33,570 nt of DNA from Pseudomonadota bacterium (GCA_021850555.1 JAJZLX010000488.1:1-33570); one strand, 5' to 3'; shown: positions 10,644 to 18,956, counted from the stretch's first letter. Program-made: numbers and translations. The notes: generated by a model not told the origin, from the sequence alone.

Positions 10644-11060
10644 ATGGCCAGCCGTCGTTCCGACTCCAATCGCACCCCCCCGGCTCCTGTCCGGACGCCT
10701 GTTTCGACATCGCCCCAGGTGACGAGCGCACCGCCAACCCGTACAGCCGCCTCGACACCGGCTCACGCGGCCGGCTCGGCGCCGACTCATGCGACGAGCC
10801 CGGTAGCGGCGCAACCGCCCGCCAAGAGCCCGCTTAAGAGTCCCTCGAAGGCCGCCTCTCGACGTACGCCCAAGATGAAGGCCGATCCCTCGACACACAG
10901 CGTGGTGTCGGAGGATCTGCGGCGGGCCATGATCGCCGAGGCGGCTTATTTCCATGCTGAACGGCGCGAGTTCGCACCGGGCGGAGAGGTGCAGGATTGG
11001 CTGGCGGCCGAAACGGAAGTCGACGCGCTGTTGAGGGACGGTGGGAGCACTCGGCAGTAA
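10644..11060 (+). CDS. DUF2934 domain protein
   Basis: The 138-residue protein starts at an ATG with GAGGAG 5 nt upstream. Residues 1-85 are a low-complexity Ser/Thr/Pro/Ala/Lys-rich region, probably disordered. Residues 90-131 match the short DUF2934 domain: an Ile-Ala-Glu-x-Ala-Tyr/Phe segment (97-103), then an acidic or basic turn and a DWLAAETEVD helix (118-127). DUF2934 proteins are common in proteobacteria and often sit near stress or envelope genes, but no function is established. The frame stays open upstream to 10404, which would overlap the half-site cluster, so the ATG with the strong ribosome-binding site is preferred. It is divergent from the ABC operon, with 337 bp between the two starts. 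Confidence 0.75.
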   Translation: MASRRSDSNRTPPAPVRTPVSTSPQVTSAPPTRTAASTPAHAAGSAPTHATSPVAAQPPAKSPLKSPSKAASRRTPKMKADPSTHSVVSEDLRRAMIAEAAYFHAERREFAPGGEVQDWLAAETEVDALLRDGGSTRQ

Positions 11061-11502
11061 TCGAAGGGCTCCGGTGCGGCGGAGTTGGGCCTGCGTAAAA
11101 GATCCTGGCGTTCCGCGTTCTCCCTGGGCTGCACGAAGGAGCGGCTCACGATCGCTTTTGCGACGTTGCCGGTGGACAACCACCGGAAGATCAGTGAGCG
11201 CCGTTGGAATGGGCGAAGATCGACGTGGGGACCTACGTGTGTTAGCGACGTTGTTTGTGGACGCGCCTCGCCTCGGAATGGGGATGCATTTCTGCGCGAA
11301 TTACATGGAAATGCGGAGCTGACAGCCGGTTTGGATGCATCTAGACTCCTCCTCATTGGCGCGGAAAGAAGGGGATGGCATGAACGCTCCGTAGGCTATC
11401 CGGCGGTCTGTGCAGCGTCTCCCACGCGCTATGCCGGAATGCAGTTCCCGGGGTGGCGCTCGCGCCGCCACCGGAAAAGCAATACGATGGGGAGGGACGG
11501 GA
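11061..11502. other. Intergenic stretch without an assignable gene
   Basis: About 440 bp between the DUF2934 gene and the repeat protein gene have somewhat lower GC than the neighbours. Open frames exist (plus 11085-11525, minus 10946-11356) but neither has a convincing ribosome-binding site, a recognisable domain, or codon use like the adjacent genes. I see no tRNA-like cloverleaf, strong terminator or clear promoter. It may hold a decayed gene or a non-coding RNA. Confidence 0.5.
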
Positions 11503-12156
11503 ATGGCTGCCGCCGTGATATTTGATACGCTGAAATTCGCAGATCGCCTGAAAGAGGCGGGTGTTGCCCCGCCTCTCGCCGAGGCGCAGGCGCGGGCGTT
11601 TTCGGAAGCCTTGGGTGAGACGGATGTGGTGACCAAGGCGGATCTTCAGGTGGCAAAAGCAGAGCTCCAGGCCGATATTTGGGCGACCAAGTCAGAGGTC
11701 CGAGCGACGAGGTCGGACCTCCAAGCGGAAATCCAGACGACGAGGTCGGACCTTCAAGCGGAAATCCAGACGACGAGGTCGGACCTCCAAGCGGAGATCC
11801 AGACGACGAGGTCGGACCTCCAAGCGGAGATCCAGACGACGAGGTCGGACCTCCAAGCGGAAATCCAGACGACGAGGTCGGACCTTCAAGCGGAAATCCG
11901 GGCGACGAGGTCGGACCTCCAAGCAGAGATCCAGACGACGAAATCGGACCTTCAAGCGGAAATCCAGACGACGAGGTCGGACCTCCAAGCGGAAATCCAG
12001 ACGACGAGGTCGGACCTCCAAGCAGAGATCCAGGATCTACGTTCCGATTTTCGGGATCAAAAGACCGAGCTGCGCATCGTGAAATGGATGGTCGGGGTCG
12101 TCATTGCGTGGCTCATGGCCGTCCGCTTATTGCCGTTCGTTATCCGCTTGCCTTAG
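11503..12156 (+). CDS. DUF1640-like coiled-coil membrane protein with eleven-residue repeats
   Basis: The 217-residue protein starts at an ATG preceded by a GGAGGGACGGGA purine-rich site. The N-terminus (FDTLKFADRLKEAGV, residues 7-21) is the hallmark of the DUF1640/CCDC90-like family. Residues 40-68 are a helical linker with KADL and KSEV variants. Residues 69-178 are ten tandem copies of an 11-residue unit (consensus TRSDLQAEIQT). After a polar segment there is one C-terminal membrane helix (about 191-212). Eleven-residue (hendecad) repeats form a right-handed or nearly straight coiled coil, so the protein is probably a rod anchored by its C-terminus in the inner membrane. The function is unknown; the eukaryotic relatives are mitochondrial regulators. 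The repeat number may vary between strains because each unit is 33 bp and keeps the frame. Confidence 0.82.
   Translation: MAAAVIFDTLKFADRLKEAGVAPPLAEAQARAFSEALGETDVVTKADLQVAKAELQADIWATKSEVRATRSDLQAEIQTTRSDLQAEIQTTRSDLQAEIQTTRSDLQAEIQTTRSDLQAEIQTTRSDLQAEIRATRSDLQAEIQTTKSDLQAEIQTTRSDLQAEIQTTRSDLQAEIQDLRSDFRDQKTELRIVKWMVGVVIAWLMAVRLLPFVIRLP
11707..12036 (+). repeat. Ten tandem 33-bp in-frame repeats
   Basis: Ten units of 33 bp follow one another without spacers from codon 69 to codon 178 of the DUF1640-like gene. The core GGTCGGACCT recurs at exact 33-bp steps, with changes such as CCTTCA for CCTCCA, GAG for GAA, CGGGCG for CAGACG in unit 6 and AAA for AGG in unit 8. Near identity at silent positions points to recent slippage or recombination expansion rather than old divergence. 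Confidence 0.95.
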
Positions 12157-12221
12157 TGCGCCCGATGAAGGAACGCCGTGCCGACGAGCCTCACCGCCCG
12201 ACCCCCCGCCGGATTGACCCT

Positions 12222-12242
12222 CGGCAAGGGAAGTTGCCGTTT
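12222..12242 (+). terminator. Weak possible terminator after the repeat protein gene
   Basis: CGGCAA (12222-12227) and TTGCCG (12234-12239) can pair around a 6-nt loop and are followed by only three T residues. It lies 66 bp after the DUF1640-like stop and just before the convergent thioredoxin gene. The stem is short and the T run poor, so this is tentative. Confidence 0.25.
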
Positions 12243-12268
12243 GCCCCGGAATTGGGCGCGGCGCCCGA

Positions 12269-13135
12269 TTACAGCAGCACTCTCGCCAGCCGCTTGCGAT
12301 AGTCCGAGACGATCTCCGGACGGTCTGCCGCCAGCTCGAGCGTTGACAGGAACGTACGGCGGGCGGCTTCTCCCTGCTCCTTCCGGTCTTTCCTGATCAC
12401 CTCGAGCAGCTCGTCGAGCGCAGCCTCGAGCTTACGGTCCGCGATGTAGCGCTGGGCGAGTTCCATGCGCGCCGAGAGGTCGGCGGGATTGGCCGCCACG
12501 CGGGCACGGAGCGATTCCAAGTCGGGCAGCGCAGCGCTGCTGCGCAAGCTGGTGAGACGCAGATCCAGGGCGCGCCAGCGCGCCTCGGCCTGTGTGCCGG
12601 CGCTGGAGGAGGACAGGACGCGCCGGGCTTCAGCGAGCTGCAGCTCATCGGGCGGTGTGGGGAGTCTGTTCAGCAGGACGTCGGCGAGATCGAGCTTTGC
12701 CGCATCGTTCTGTGCCTCCAACGTGATGGCCGCCCGCAGGGCGGCCAGAGCGCCGGCCAAGTCGCCTTCGTCGATCAGCTTCATCGCCTTGCGCCGCTCG
12801 GTCTCGCCGGGTCCGGGCAGCAGCCGGTCGAGGAATTGCCGTACCTGACTTTCGGGCAGGGCACCGACGAAACCGTCCACCGGCGCTCCATCGACGAAGG
12901 CCAATACGTAGGGGATGCTGCGCACCATGAACTGCTGCGAGAGCTCGGGGTTCTCGTCGGAATTGACCTTGACCAGCTTGAAGCGCCCGCCATAGCTTTG
13001 CTCCACCCGCTCGAGGATGGGTCCCAGAGCCCGGCACGGGCCGCACCACTCGGCCCAGAAATCCACCAGCACCGGCTTCTGCCGGGACGCTTCGGTGACT
13101 TCACGCTCAAAAGTGGACAGGTTCGCTTCGATCAT
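12269..13135 (-). CDS. cnoX: CnoX/YbbN-like thioredoxin-TPR protein (chaperedoxin)
   Basis: The 288-residue protein combines a thioredoxin domain (about 1-108) containing the active site WCGPC (C31, C34) and the cis-Pro loop (SIPY, about 73-76) with a C-terminal helical TPR-like region (about 112-288). This is the length and layout of E. coli YbbN/CnoX (284 residues), a chaperone that protects GroEL substrates during oxidative stress. E. coli CnoX has lost the first active-site Cys, whereas both cysteines are kept here, so this version could also be redox active. It has no signal peptide and should be cytoplasmic. It is divergent from the large flavoprotein gene (210 bp between starts) and convergent with the DUF1640-like gene. 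The start at 13135 places the thioredoxin fold at the right distance from the N-terminus. Confidence 0.9.
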   Translation of the reverse strand: MIEANLSTFEREVTEASRQKPVLVDFWAEWCGPCRALGPILERVEQSYGGRFKLVKVNSDENPELSQQFMVRSIPYVLAFVDGAPVDGFVGALPESQVRQFLDRLLPGPGETERRKAMKLIDEGDLAGALAALRAAITLEAQNDAAKLDLADVLLNRLPTPPDELQLAEARRVLSSSSAGTQAEARWRALDLRLTSLRSSAALPDLESLRARVAANPADLSARMELAQRYIADRKLEAALDELLEVIRKDRKEQGEAARRTFLSTLELAADRPEIVSDYRKRLARVLL

Positions 13136-13224
13136 GTCCTAAGTGCTCCGCAGCCCAGTATCCCCATCTTGGGGGTGCCGGCCCCAGTGTTCAACGGGTG
13201 CCGGGAGGGGGGCGGCGTGCGGAG

Positions 13225-13230
13225 TATACT
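13225..13230 (+). promoter_or_regulatory. Possible -10 element upstream of the large flavoprotein gene
   Basis: TATACT stands out in a GC-rich intergenic stretch 115 bp upstream of the ATG at 13346. No good -35 hexamer is found at 16-18 bp upstream, so the site is weak evidence; it would need an activator or may be fortuitous. Confidence 0.25.
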
Positions 13231-13345
13231 TACTAAGGGACCCATGTCGCGAGGATGCGCTTGTTCGCGGCATCGATTCCATCGCACGGGTGTGTCGTTG
13301 CAAGCGTCGCGCTCCGCTTTCCGGGCGCGCGCGGGGTGTTGCCTG

Positions 13346-16300
13346 ATGCTCAACAGTGCTCTCGGATTGACGATTGGCGATTTGTACCGGCGCGAGGGAC
13401 TGGAGCGTCTCGATCGGGCGTTTCTCGATTTTCTGGGGGCCGCCGACGCCGCCCTGAAGACTCGTCTGGAAGAAGGACGCAACGCGCCGCAGAGTCTCGA
13501 GCGCGAGGACGTCTCGGCGCTGATGCTCGCGCTCGCCCCCCATCTCGAGGACTTTCTCGCCGATGTCTTCGACATCCGTGCCGAGGCGCGCGAGCTTGCC
13601 GCCCGCCACCATGCGCTTGCACCGCTTTACGCCTGCAAGCGCCTGTTCGTGCAGCGCCGGGCCATGAGGAAGTTCACGCCGGCGGAGGCGGAAAGCTTCG
13701 ACGGCGAGGCGTTGGAGGAGAGGCTCCTGCCGTCATTGGGGGGAGTGTTCGATGAGCTGGCGTTCGCCGATTCGGTCGCCCGCTGGGAAGAGGCGCCCGA
13801 GGCGCATCGCGAGGCGCTTGATCTGGCGTTGCGCTATGCCGCCTGGGCGGCGTTGAGCGCGGCGGGCAAGCGGCGACATCACACGGGCGTGCTGTTCAAG
13901 GCGCCCGGGAAACTCGACGCGCAGCACCTCGTGCCGCTCGCCGTGGAGCAGACGGTCGGGACGCGCATTTACCGGGCGCCGTCCGCGCACCAGAGGCGGC
14001 GCGATGGATTTGCGTTGACCGACGGGGGCGCAGATCTGAAGGGCGCCCTCGATGAGGCGCACTACTGCATCTGGTGCCACAACCAGGGCAAGGATTCGTG
14101 CTCCCGTGGCCTTGCCGACAAGGCCGCCAAGGAGGTCTCCGGACCGCCGGTGTTCCGTCGTGACGCCTTCGGCGTGGCGCTCACCGGCTGTCCGCTCGAG
14201 GAGCGCATTTCCGAGTTCCAGCAGCTGAAGGCTCAGGGCCTGCCTCTGGCGGCGCTTGCAGTCATCGCGGTGGACAACCCGATGGCGGCGGCGACCGGGC
14301 ACCGCATCTGCAACGACTGCATGCGCAGCTGCATCTACCAGAGGCAGCAGCCCGTCGACATCCCGCAGTGCGAGACTCGTACCCTGCGCGATGTGCTCGC
14401 TCTGCCCTACGGGTTCGAGATCTACAGCCTGCTGACACGTTGGAACCCCATGGATCTGCGCCGGCCGTACCCTAAGGCGCCTACGGGGCGGCGGGTGCTG
14501 GTGGTGGGCATGGGGCCGGCGGGGTTCACGCTGGCGCATCACCTGCTCAATGACGGGCACACCGTGGTCGGCATCGATGGCCTGAAGATCGAGCCGCTGC
14601 CGGCCGCGCTGTGCGGTCTCGACAGCGCCGGGATTCGGGGGGAATTCCATCCTGTGCGCGATGCGCGGGAGCTCGAGGAGGGACTCGAGGGCAGGGTGAT
14701 GGCAGGCTTCGGCGGCGTGGCCGAATATGGCATCACCGTCCGTTGGGACAAGAACTTCCTCAAGCTGATCCGGCTGATGCTCGAGCGGCGGCGAGAGTTT
14801 GCGCTGTTCGGCGGCGTGCGCTTCGGCGGAACGATCACACCGGAGGATGCCTTCTCCCTGGGCTTCGATCACGTGGCCCTCGCGGTCGGCGCGGGTCGTC
14901 CCACGATGCTCGACCTGCCGAACGGGCTGGCACGCGGGGTGCGCACCGCCTCGGACTTCCTCATGGCACTGCAGCTGACAGGGGCCGCCAAGCACGACTC
15001 GATCGCCAACCTCGAGATCCGCCTTCCGGTGGTGGTGATCGGCGGCGGTCTGACGGCGATCGATGCGGCGACCGAGGCGCTCGCCTACTACCCGGTGCAG
15101 GTGGAGAAATTCCTTGAGCGCTACGAGATCTTGGTTGCCGAGCGCGGCGCGGCCCCCGTGCGCGCAGCGTGGAATGCCGAGGAACTCGAGACCGCGGAGA
15201 CGTTTCTTTCACACGCCCGAGCGATCCGAGCCGAACGGCAGGCGGCCTCGCGCGAGCGCCGGGAGGTGCGCGTGCGCGAGCTGCTCGAGCAATGGGGAGG
15301 CGTGACCATCGCGTACCGCAAGCGTCTCCTCGACAGCCCGGCCTACACCGTGAACCATGAGGAGGTGGCCAAAGCACTGGAGGAGGGGGTGTGTTTTGCC
15401 GAGGCTCTCGATCCGCGCGCGGTGGAAGTCGATGCCCACGGTCATGCCAGCGCATTGCGCCTGGCCGTGATGCAGCGGGATGAGGCGGGCGCATGGAGTG
15501 CATGCGGCGAGCGGGTGTTGCCCGCGGCCACGATCCTCGTCGCAGCAGGCACCCAGCCGAACACCGTGTTCGCGCGCGAGGAGGAGGAGGCAGCCCTGCC
15601 GATCGTGCACCGCTACTTCCGGCCCTGCGACGAGGAGGGCGAGCCGGTCAGCGCCGAGCGCGCCAATCCCAAGCCGGCCCGGCCGCACGTGCTGCTGCAA
15701 CGGCGGACAGACGGGCGTTTCATGAGCTACTTCGGCGACGTCCACCCGTCCTACTTCGGCAGCGTCGTCAAGGCGATGGCGAGCGCCAAACAGGGCTACC
15801 CGACGCTGAGCCGCGTGCTCGAGCGCGCGCAGCCTGCCTCGAGGCTCGAGGACGCGGTCTTCCTTGGGCGGTTGCACGAGGGGCTGCGTGCCCGGGTCGA
15901 GGCGGTTTACCGCCTGGCGCCCAGCATCGTCGAGGTGGTGGTGCGTGCGCCATTCGCTGCGCGCCGCTTTCGCCCCGGGCAGTTCTATCGCCTGCAGAAC
16001 TTCGAAGCCTTCGCGCCGCGCACCGGGGATACCACCCTTGCCATGGAGGGCCTGGCGCTCACCGGCGCCTCGGTCGAGCCTGAGCGGGGCCTCATCTCGA
16101 CCATCGCGCTCGAGATGGGCGGCTCCTCCGACCTGTGCGCCTCTCTCTGCGCGGGCGAGCCGGTCGTACTCATGGGACCAACAGGCTCGCCCACCGACAT
16201 CCCCGCGGGAGTCACCGTAGCGTTGCTCGGCGGCGGGCTCGGCAACGCGGTGCTGTTCTCGATCGGTGCCGCGTTGCGCGCTGCGGGCTCGCGGGTGCTG

Positions 16301-16906
16301 TATTTCGCAGCCTACCGCACGCCCGCCGACCGCTACAAGGTGAGTCAGATAGAGAAGGCCGCTGATGTGGTGGTGTGGTGCTGCGAGCAGCCCCCGGGGT
16401 TCGAGGCCCGCAGGGAGCAGGATCGCAGTTTCGTCGGCAACGTCATCGACGCTGTGACGGCGTATGCCTCCGGCGCGCTCGGTCCGGCCGCAATCGGTCT
16501 CGGAGACGTCGATCGCATCATCGCGATCGGCTCCCAGCGCATGATGGCGGCCGTGGCCCGGGCGCGCTCGCAGCAGCTGCGCCCCTACCTCAAGCCCCAT
16601 CACGCGGCGATCGGCTCGATCAACTCGCCGATGCAGTGCATGATGAAGGAGATCTGCGGCAGCTGCCTGCAGCCGCTCAGCGACCCGGCCACCGGCCAGA
16701 CGGTCTACGTTTTCTCCTGCTTCAACCAGGATCTGCCGCTCGACCGGGTCGACTTCGACTCGCTCGATGCGCGCCTCAGGCTGAACTCGACCCTCGAGAA
16801 GCTCACCCGACAGTGGATCGACCGCTGCCTGCGCCAACTCGGCGCGCGCCCAACGGCAGGCTCGGGCCGGGGTATCGCTGAGAGAATCGCGGATGACGCC
16901 GGTTAG
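13346..16906 (+). CDS. Large multidomain flavoprotein: GltD/NfnL-like module fused to a PyrK/NfnS-like module
   Basis: The 1186-residue protein has four parts. Residues 1-230 are a helical region I do not recognise. Residues 240-345 carry cysteines in the GltD pattern: C241-x2-C244-x7-C252, C282 in a GCP motif, then C322-x2-C325-x3-C329 and C342, probably two Fe-S clusters. Residues 383-830 are the FAD and NAD(P) domains (VVGMGPAG at 386-393, IGGGLTA at 565-571, AAGTQPN at 733-739). Residues 845-1140 resemble the PyrK/ferredoxin reductase fold: RPGQFY (876-881), LGGGLGN (961-967) and C-terminal C1098, C1104, C1107 and C1125 spaced as in the PyrK/NfnS 2Fe-2S site. NfnAB uses the same two modules as separate subunits for NADH/ferredoxin/NADPH electron bifurcation. 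The ATG at 13346 is chosen because the upstream open frame runs antisense through the thioredoxin gene. The exact reaction is unknown. Confidence 0.87.
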   Translation: MLNSALGLTIGDLYRREGLERLDRAFLDFLGAADAALKTRLEEGRNAPQSLEREDVSALMLALAPHLEDFLADVFDIRAEARELAARHHALAPLYACKRLFVQRRAMRKFTPAEAESFDGEALEERLLPSLGGVFDELAFADSVARWEEAPEAHREALDLALRYAAWAALSAAGKRRHHTGVLFKAPGKLDAQHLVPLAVEQTVGTRIYRAPSAHQRRRDGFALTDGGADLKGALDEAHYCIWCHNQGKDSCSRGLADKAAKEVSGPPVFRRDAFGVALTGCPLEERISEFQQLKAQGLPLAALAVIAVDNPMAAATGHRICNDCMRSCIYQRQQPVDIPQCETRTLRDVLALPYGFEIYSLLTRWNPMDLRRPYPKAPTGRRVLVVGMGPAGFTLAHHLLNDGHTVVGIDGLKIEPLPAALCGLDSAGIRGEFHPVRDARELEEGLEGRVMAGFGGVAEYGITVRWDKNFLKLIRLMLERRREFALFGGVRFGGTITPEDAFSLGFDHVALAVGAGRPTMLDLPNGLARGVRTASDFLMALQLTGAAKHDSIANLEIRLPVVVIGGGLTAIDAATEALAYYPVQVEKFLERYEILVAERGAAPVRAAWNAEELETAETFLSHARAIRAERQAASRERREVRVRELLEQWGGVTIAYRKRLLDSPAYTVNHEEVAKALEEGVCFAEALDPRAVEVDAHGHASALRLAVMQRDEAGAWSACGERVLPAATILVAAGTQPNTVFAREEEEAALPIVHRYFRPCDEEGEPVSAERANPKPARPHVLLQRRTDGRFMSYFGDVHPSYFGSVVKAMASAKQGYPTLSRVLERAQPASRLEDAVFLGRLHEGLRARVEAVYRLAPSIVEVVVRAPFAARRFRPGQFYRLQNFEAFAPRTGDTTLAMEGLALTGASVEPERGLISTIALEMGGSSDLCASLCAGEPVVLMGPTGSPTDIPAGVTVALLGGGLGNAVLFSIGAALRAAGSRVLYFAAYRTPADRYKVSQIEKAADVVVWCCEQPPGFEARREQDRSFVGNVIDAVTAYASGALGPAAIGLGDVDRIIAIGSQRMMAAVARARSQQLRPYLKPHHAAIGSINSPMQCMMKEICGSCLQPLSDPATGQTVYVFSCFNQDLPLDRVDFDSLDARLRLNSTLEKLTRQWIDRCLRQLGARPTAGSGRGIAERIADDAG

Positions 16907-18279
16907 AGGGTGCGTGTGTCGCGGGTCGGAAGCTGCACGGCGATGCGACCCTCGCCGGGCAGAAAGCGCGCATCACCGCCGTGGCTGCGCGCCACCTGAC
17001 GCACGATGGCCAGTCCCAGCCCGGAGCCCGGGGTCTGGGGGTTCAGCCGGTGGAAGCGCTCGAAGATGGACTCTTCCTGGCCGGCCGGCACACCCGGGCC
17101 CTCGTCGCCAACCTCGATCGTGATCGCCCCGGAGCCGGATGCCGGAGAAAGGATTCGCGCGGTCACGGCGCCCTTGCCGTGCACGAGTGCGTTGTCGAGC
17201 AGATTGCGGACCATGTCGCGAAGGTCTTCCTCCCGGCCGCGCAGCGGAACAATGTCCGGCACGTCGACCCGCAGCAGCCGTCCCTGAGCTTCCATCAGAG
17301 GCAGCACCTGCGCCGCCGCCTCACGGACCAGCCGTGACAGGTTGACGGTCGGCAGCTCGGCGCTCTGGCGCTCGTGCGACAGAGACTCCTTGCGGGCGAG
17401 GTCTATGAGCTGATCGACGAGGCGGCCCATCTGGGCGAGCTCGCGCTCGACGGCTGGCCAGTCGGTCGTGCCGGTGAGGCGCGCACGCTGCAGCCGCAGG
17501 TTGAGCACCGCGAGCGGAGTGCGCAGCTCATGAGCCGCATCGGCCGTGAGGCGCCGCTCGACGGCATAGGCGCGCGATAGCCGCTCGAGCGCACCGTTGA
17601 CGGCTTCGACCAGAGGTTGGATCTCCCGCGGCAAGCCGCCCGAGGAGATGCGCAGGTCCGGCCGGCGCGGACCGACGCGAGCCGCCTCACTCGAGGCGCG
17701 CTCGATGGGGCGCAGGCTCCAGCCGATGATGAGCCAGATCAGGGCGAGGGCGAGCACGGCAAAGATGATGAGCACCGAGATATGCTCCGAGTCCTCCTCG
17801 AACAGGCTGTCGACCAGCGTGGCGCGGCTCATGTCGCGCCGGGCCACGACCACGGTGTTACCGCCCGGGGCGCGGGCCGCGACGATCGGCCGTTTGTCGG
17901 CTCCCACTCCGATGAACTCCACCGGGCCGACCGCACCGCGCGCATCCACCGGAATGTAAGGCAGGGGACGTGAAAGGTTGGCCGACCAGGCGCGCGGCCG
18001 GTGATCGGGTCCGAAGACGGTGAACGTGAATTGCCGCGAAGGATCGGCGTAGACCTGCCGCCAGTCGGCGTGCAGGCGCACATGGAGGGCGCCGCCGGGA
18101 GCCGGGCGCAGGGCCTCGATGAGCTCACGCGCCTGGTTCTGCAGTGTCCGCGCGTGCAAGCCCTCGAGGACGTCGTGTACCTCGAAGCGGTACTCGGCGA
18201 AGGAGGCGGCGAGCCCGAGGGTGAATAGCGCGAACATCACCCCGAGCAGGCGCAGCCGCAGGCTGTGCGGGCGGCTCAT
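16903..18279 (-). CDS. Sensor histidine kinase (QseC/CusS/PhoQ-like) of the RND system
   Basis: The 458-residue protein has a membrane helix at about 9-28, a periplasmic sensor region of about 135 residues (30-165), a second helix (about 167-188), HAMP, and a catalytic core with H250 in AHELRTPL, the N box around N359-N363, G1 DEGPGVP (392-398) and G2 GSGLGL (418-423). It is the classical EnvZ/QseC type. The start at 18279 overlaps the response regulator stop by 4 nt (ATGA), so the pair is co-translated. The gene ends by sharing bases with the convergent flavoprotein stop (16903-16906). Together with the regulator it is divergent from the RND operon beginning at 19241, which it very probably controls. 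The inducer is unknown; no His-rich or Met-rich metal-binding stretch is seen in the sensor loop. Confidence 0.92.
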   Translation of the reverse strand: MSRPHSLRLRLLGVMFALFTLGLAASFAEYRFEVHDVLEGLHARTLQNQARELIEALRPAPGGALHVRLHADWRQVYADPSRQFTFTVFGPDHRPRAWSANLSRPLPYIPVDARGAVGPVEFIGVGADKRPIVAARAPGGNTVVVARRDMSRATLVDSLFEEDSEHISVLIIFAVLALALIWLIIGWSLRPIERASSEAARVGPRRPDLRISSGGLPREIQPLVEAVNGALERLSRAYAVERRLTADAAHELRTPLAVLNLRLQRARLTGTTDWPAVERELAQMGRLVDQLIDLARKESLSHERQSAELPTVNLSRLVREAAAQVLPLMEAQGRLLRVDVPDIVPLRGREEDLRDMVRNLLDNALVHGKGAVTARILSPASGSGAITIEVGDEGPGVPAGQEESIFERFHRLNPQTPGSGLGLAIVRQVARSHGGDARFLPGEGRIAVQLPTRDTRTL

Positions 18280-18956
18280 GCGCCCTCGGTCTGCACCAGA
18301 CGATAGCCGATGCCCCACTTGGTCTCGATGGCGAGCCGCGCCTCGGCGCCGGCGAGCTTGCGCCGCAGGCGCGAGACCGCCGCCTCGAGCGCGTTGGCGC
18401 TGCCGGCATCCTCGAGCGCGTACAAGCGGTCCTCGAGCCGATCCTTGGTGATCACCTGCCCGGGAACGCGCATCAACTCTTCGAGCAATGCCGCTTCGCG
18501 GCGGGTCAGATCGAGCGGCTTGCCGGACGCCGAAGCCTGCCGTGTGACGGTGTCGAACATGATGCCCCCGAGCGAGTAGCTGGTCTCGCGCCGGCTGCCG
18601 GCGCGGCGCAGCACGGCGCGCAGGCGCGCCTCGAGCTCCAGCAGGTTGAAGGGCTTGACGATGTAGTCGTCGGCGCCGGAGTTCAGGCCCCGCAGCCGGT
18701 CCTCGATGCTGTCACGCGCCGTCACGATGATGGCGGGGAGCTCGGAGTGCAGCTCGCGCAGGGACTCGAGCAGCTGCATCCCGTCGGTATCGGGCAGCCC
18801 CAGGTCGAGCACGACCGCATCCATCCGGGCGACGCGGGCGGCCGAAAGCGCCTGCTCGGCGCGGCCGACCGCGTCGACGGCAAAGCCGCGCTCACGAAGG
18901 TGATCGGCGATCATCTCGCGGATCGCCTGGTGGTCTTCGACCAGCAACACTCTCAT
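18276..18956 (-). CDS. OmpR/PhoP-family response regulator of the RND system
   Basis: The 226-residue protein has a receiver domain (E7-D8 acidic pair, phosphoacceptor D51, T79, K101 followed by Pro) and a winged-helix output domain (about 127-220) with the recognition helix in the ANALEAAVSRLRRKL region. The length and sequence are standard for the PhoP/QseB/CusR group. The frame is open upstream to 19070, but the receiver domain begins at the ATG at 18956, so this start is chosen. It precedes its kinase with a 4-nt overlap. It is divergent from the outer-membrane factor gene, with about 284 bp between the starts, the expected arrangement for a regulator of an efflux operon such as cusRS or czcRS. 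Confidence 0.93.
   Translation of the reverse strand: MRVLLVEDHQAIREMIADHLRERGFAVDAVGRAEQALSAARVARMDAVVLDLGLPDTDGMQLLESLRELHSELPAIIVTARDSIEDRLRGLNSGADDYIVKPFNLLELEARLRAVLRRAGSRRETSYSLGGIMFDTVTRQASASGKPLDLTRREAALLEELMRVPGQVITKDRLEDRLYALEDAGSANALEAAVSRLRRKLAGAEARLAIETKWGIGYRLVQTEGA

Noticed and set aside
10946..11356. Minus-strand frame of 136 codons overlapping the DUF2934 gene
   Set aside because: No ribosome-binding site, no domain recognised, and it is antisense to the DUF2934 domain; left as an unassigned region instead.
11707..12036. CRISPR-like direct repeats
   Set aside because: The 33-bp units are contiguous with no spacers and encode an in-frame peptide repeat.
11679..12302. Alternative plus frame and opposite minus frame through the 33-bp repeats
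   Set aside because: Both are open only because the repeat lacks stops in those frames; the DUF1640 N-terminus and membrane helix belong to the frame starting at 11503.
12836..13345. Upstream extension of the large flavoprotein frame
   Set aside because: It runs antisense through the thioredoxin domain of the CnoX-like gene and gives no conserved sequence; the ATG at 13346 fits better.
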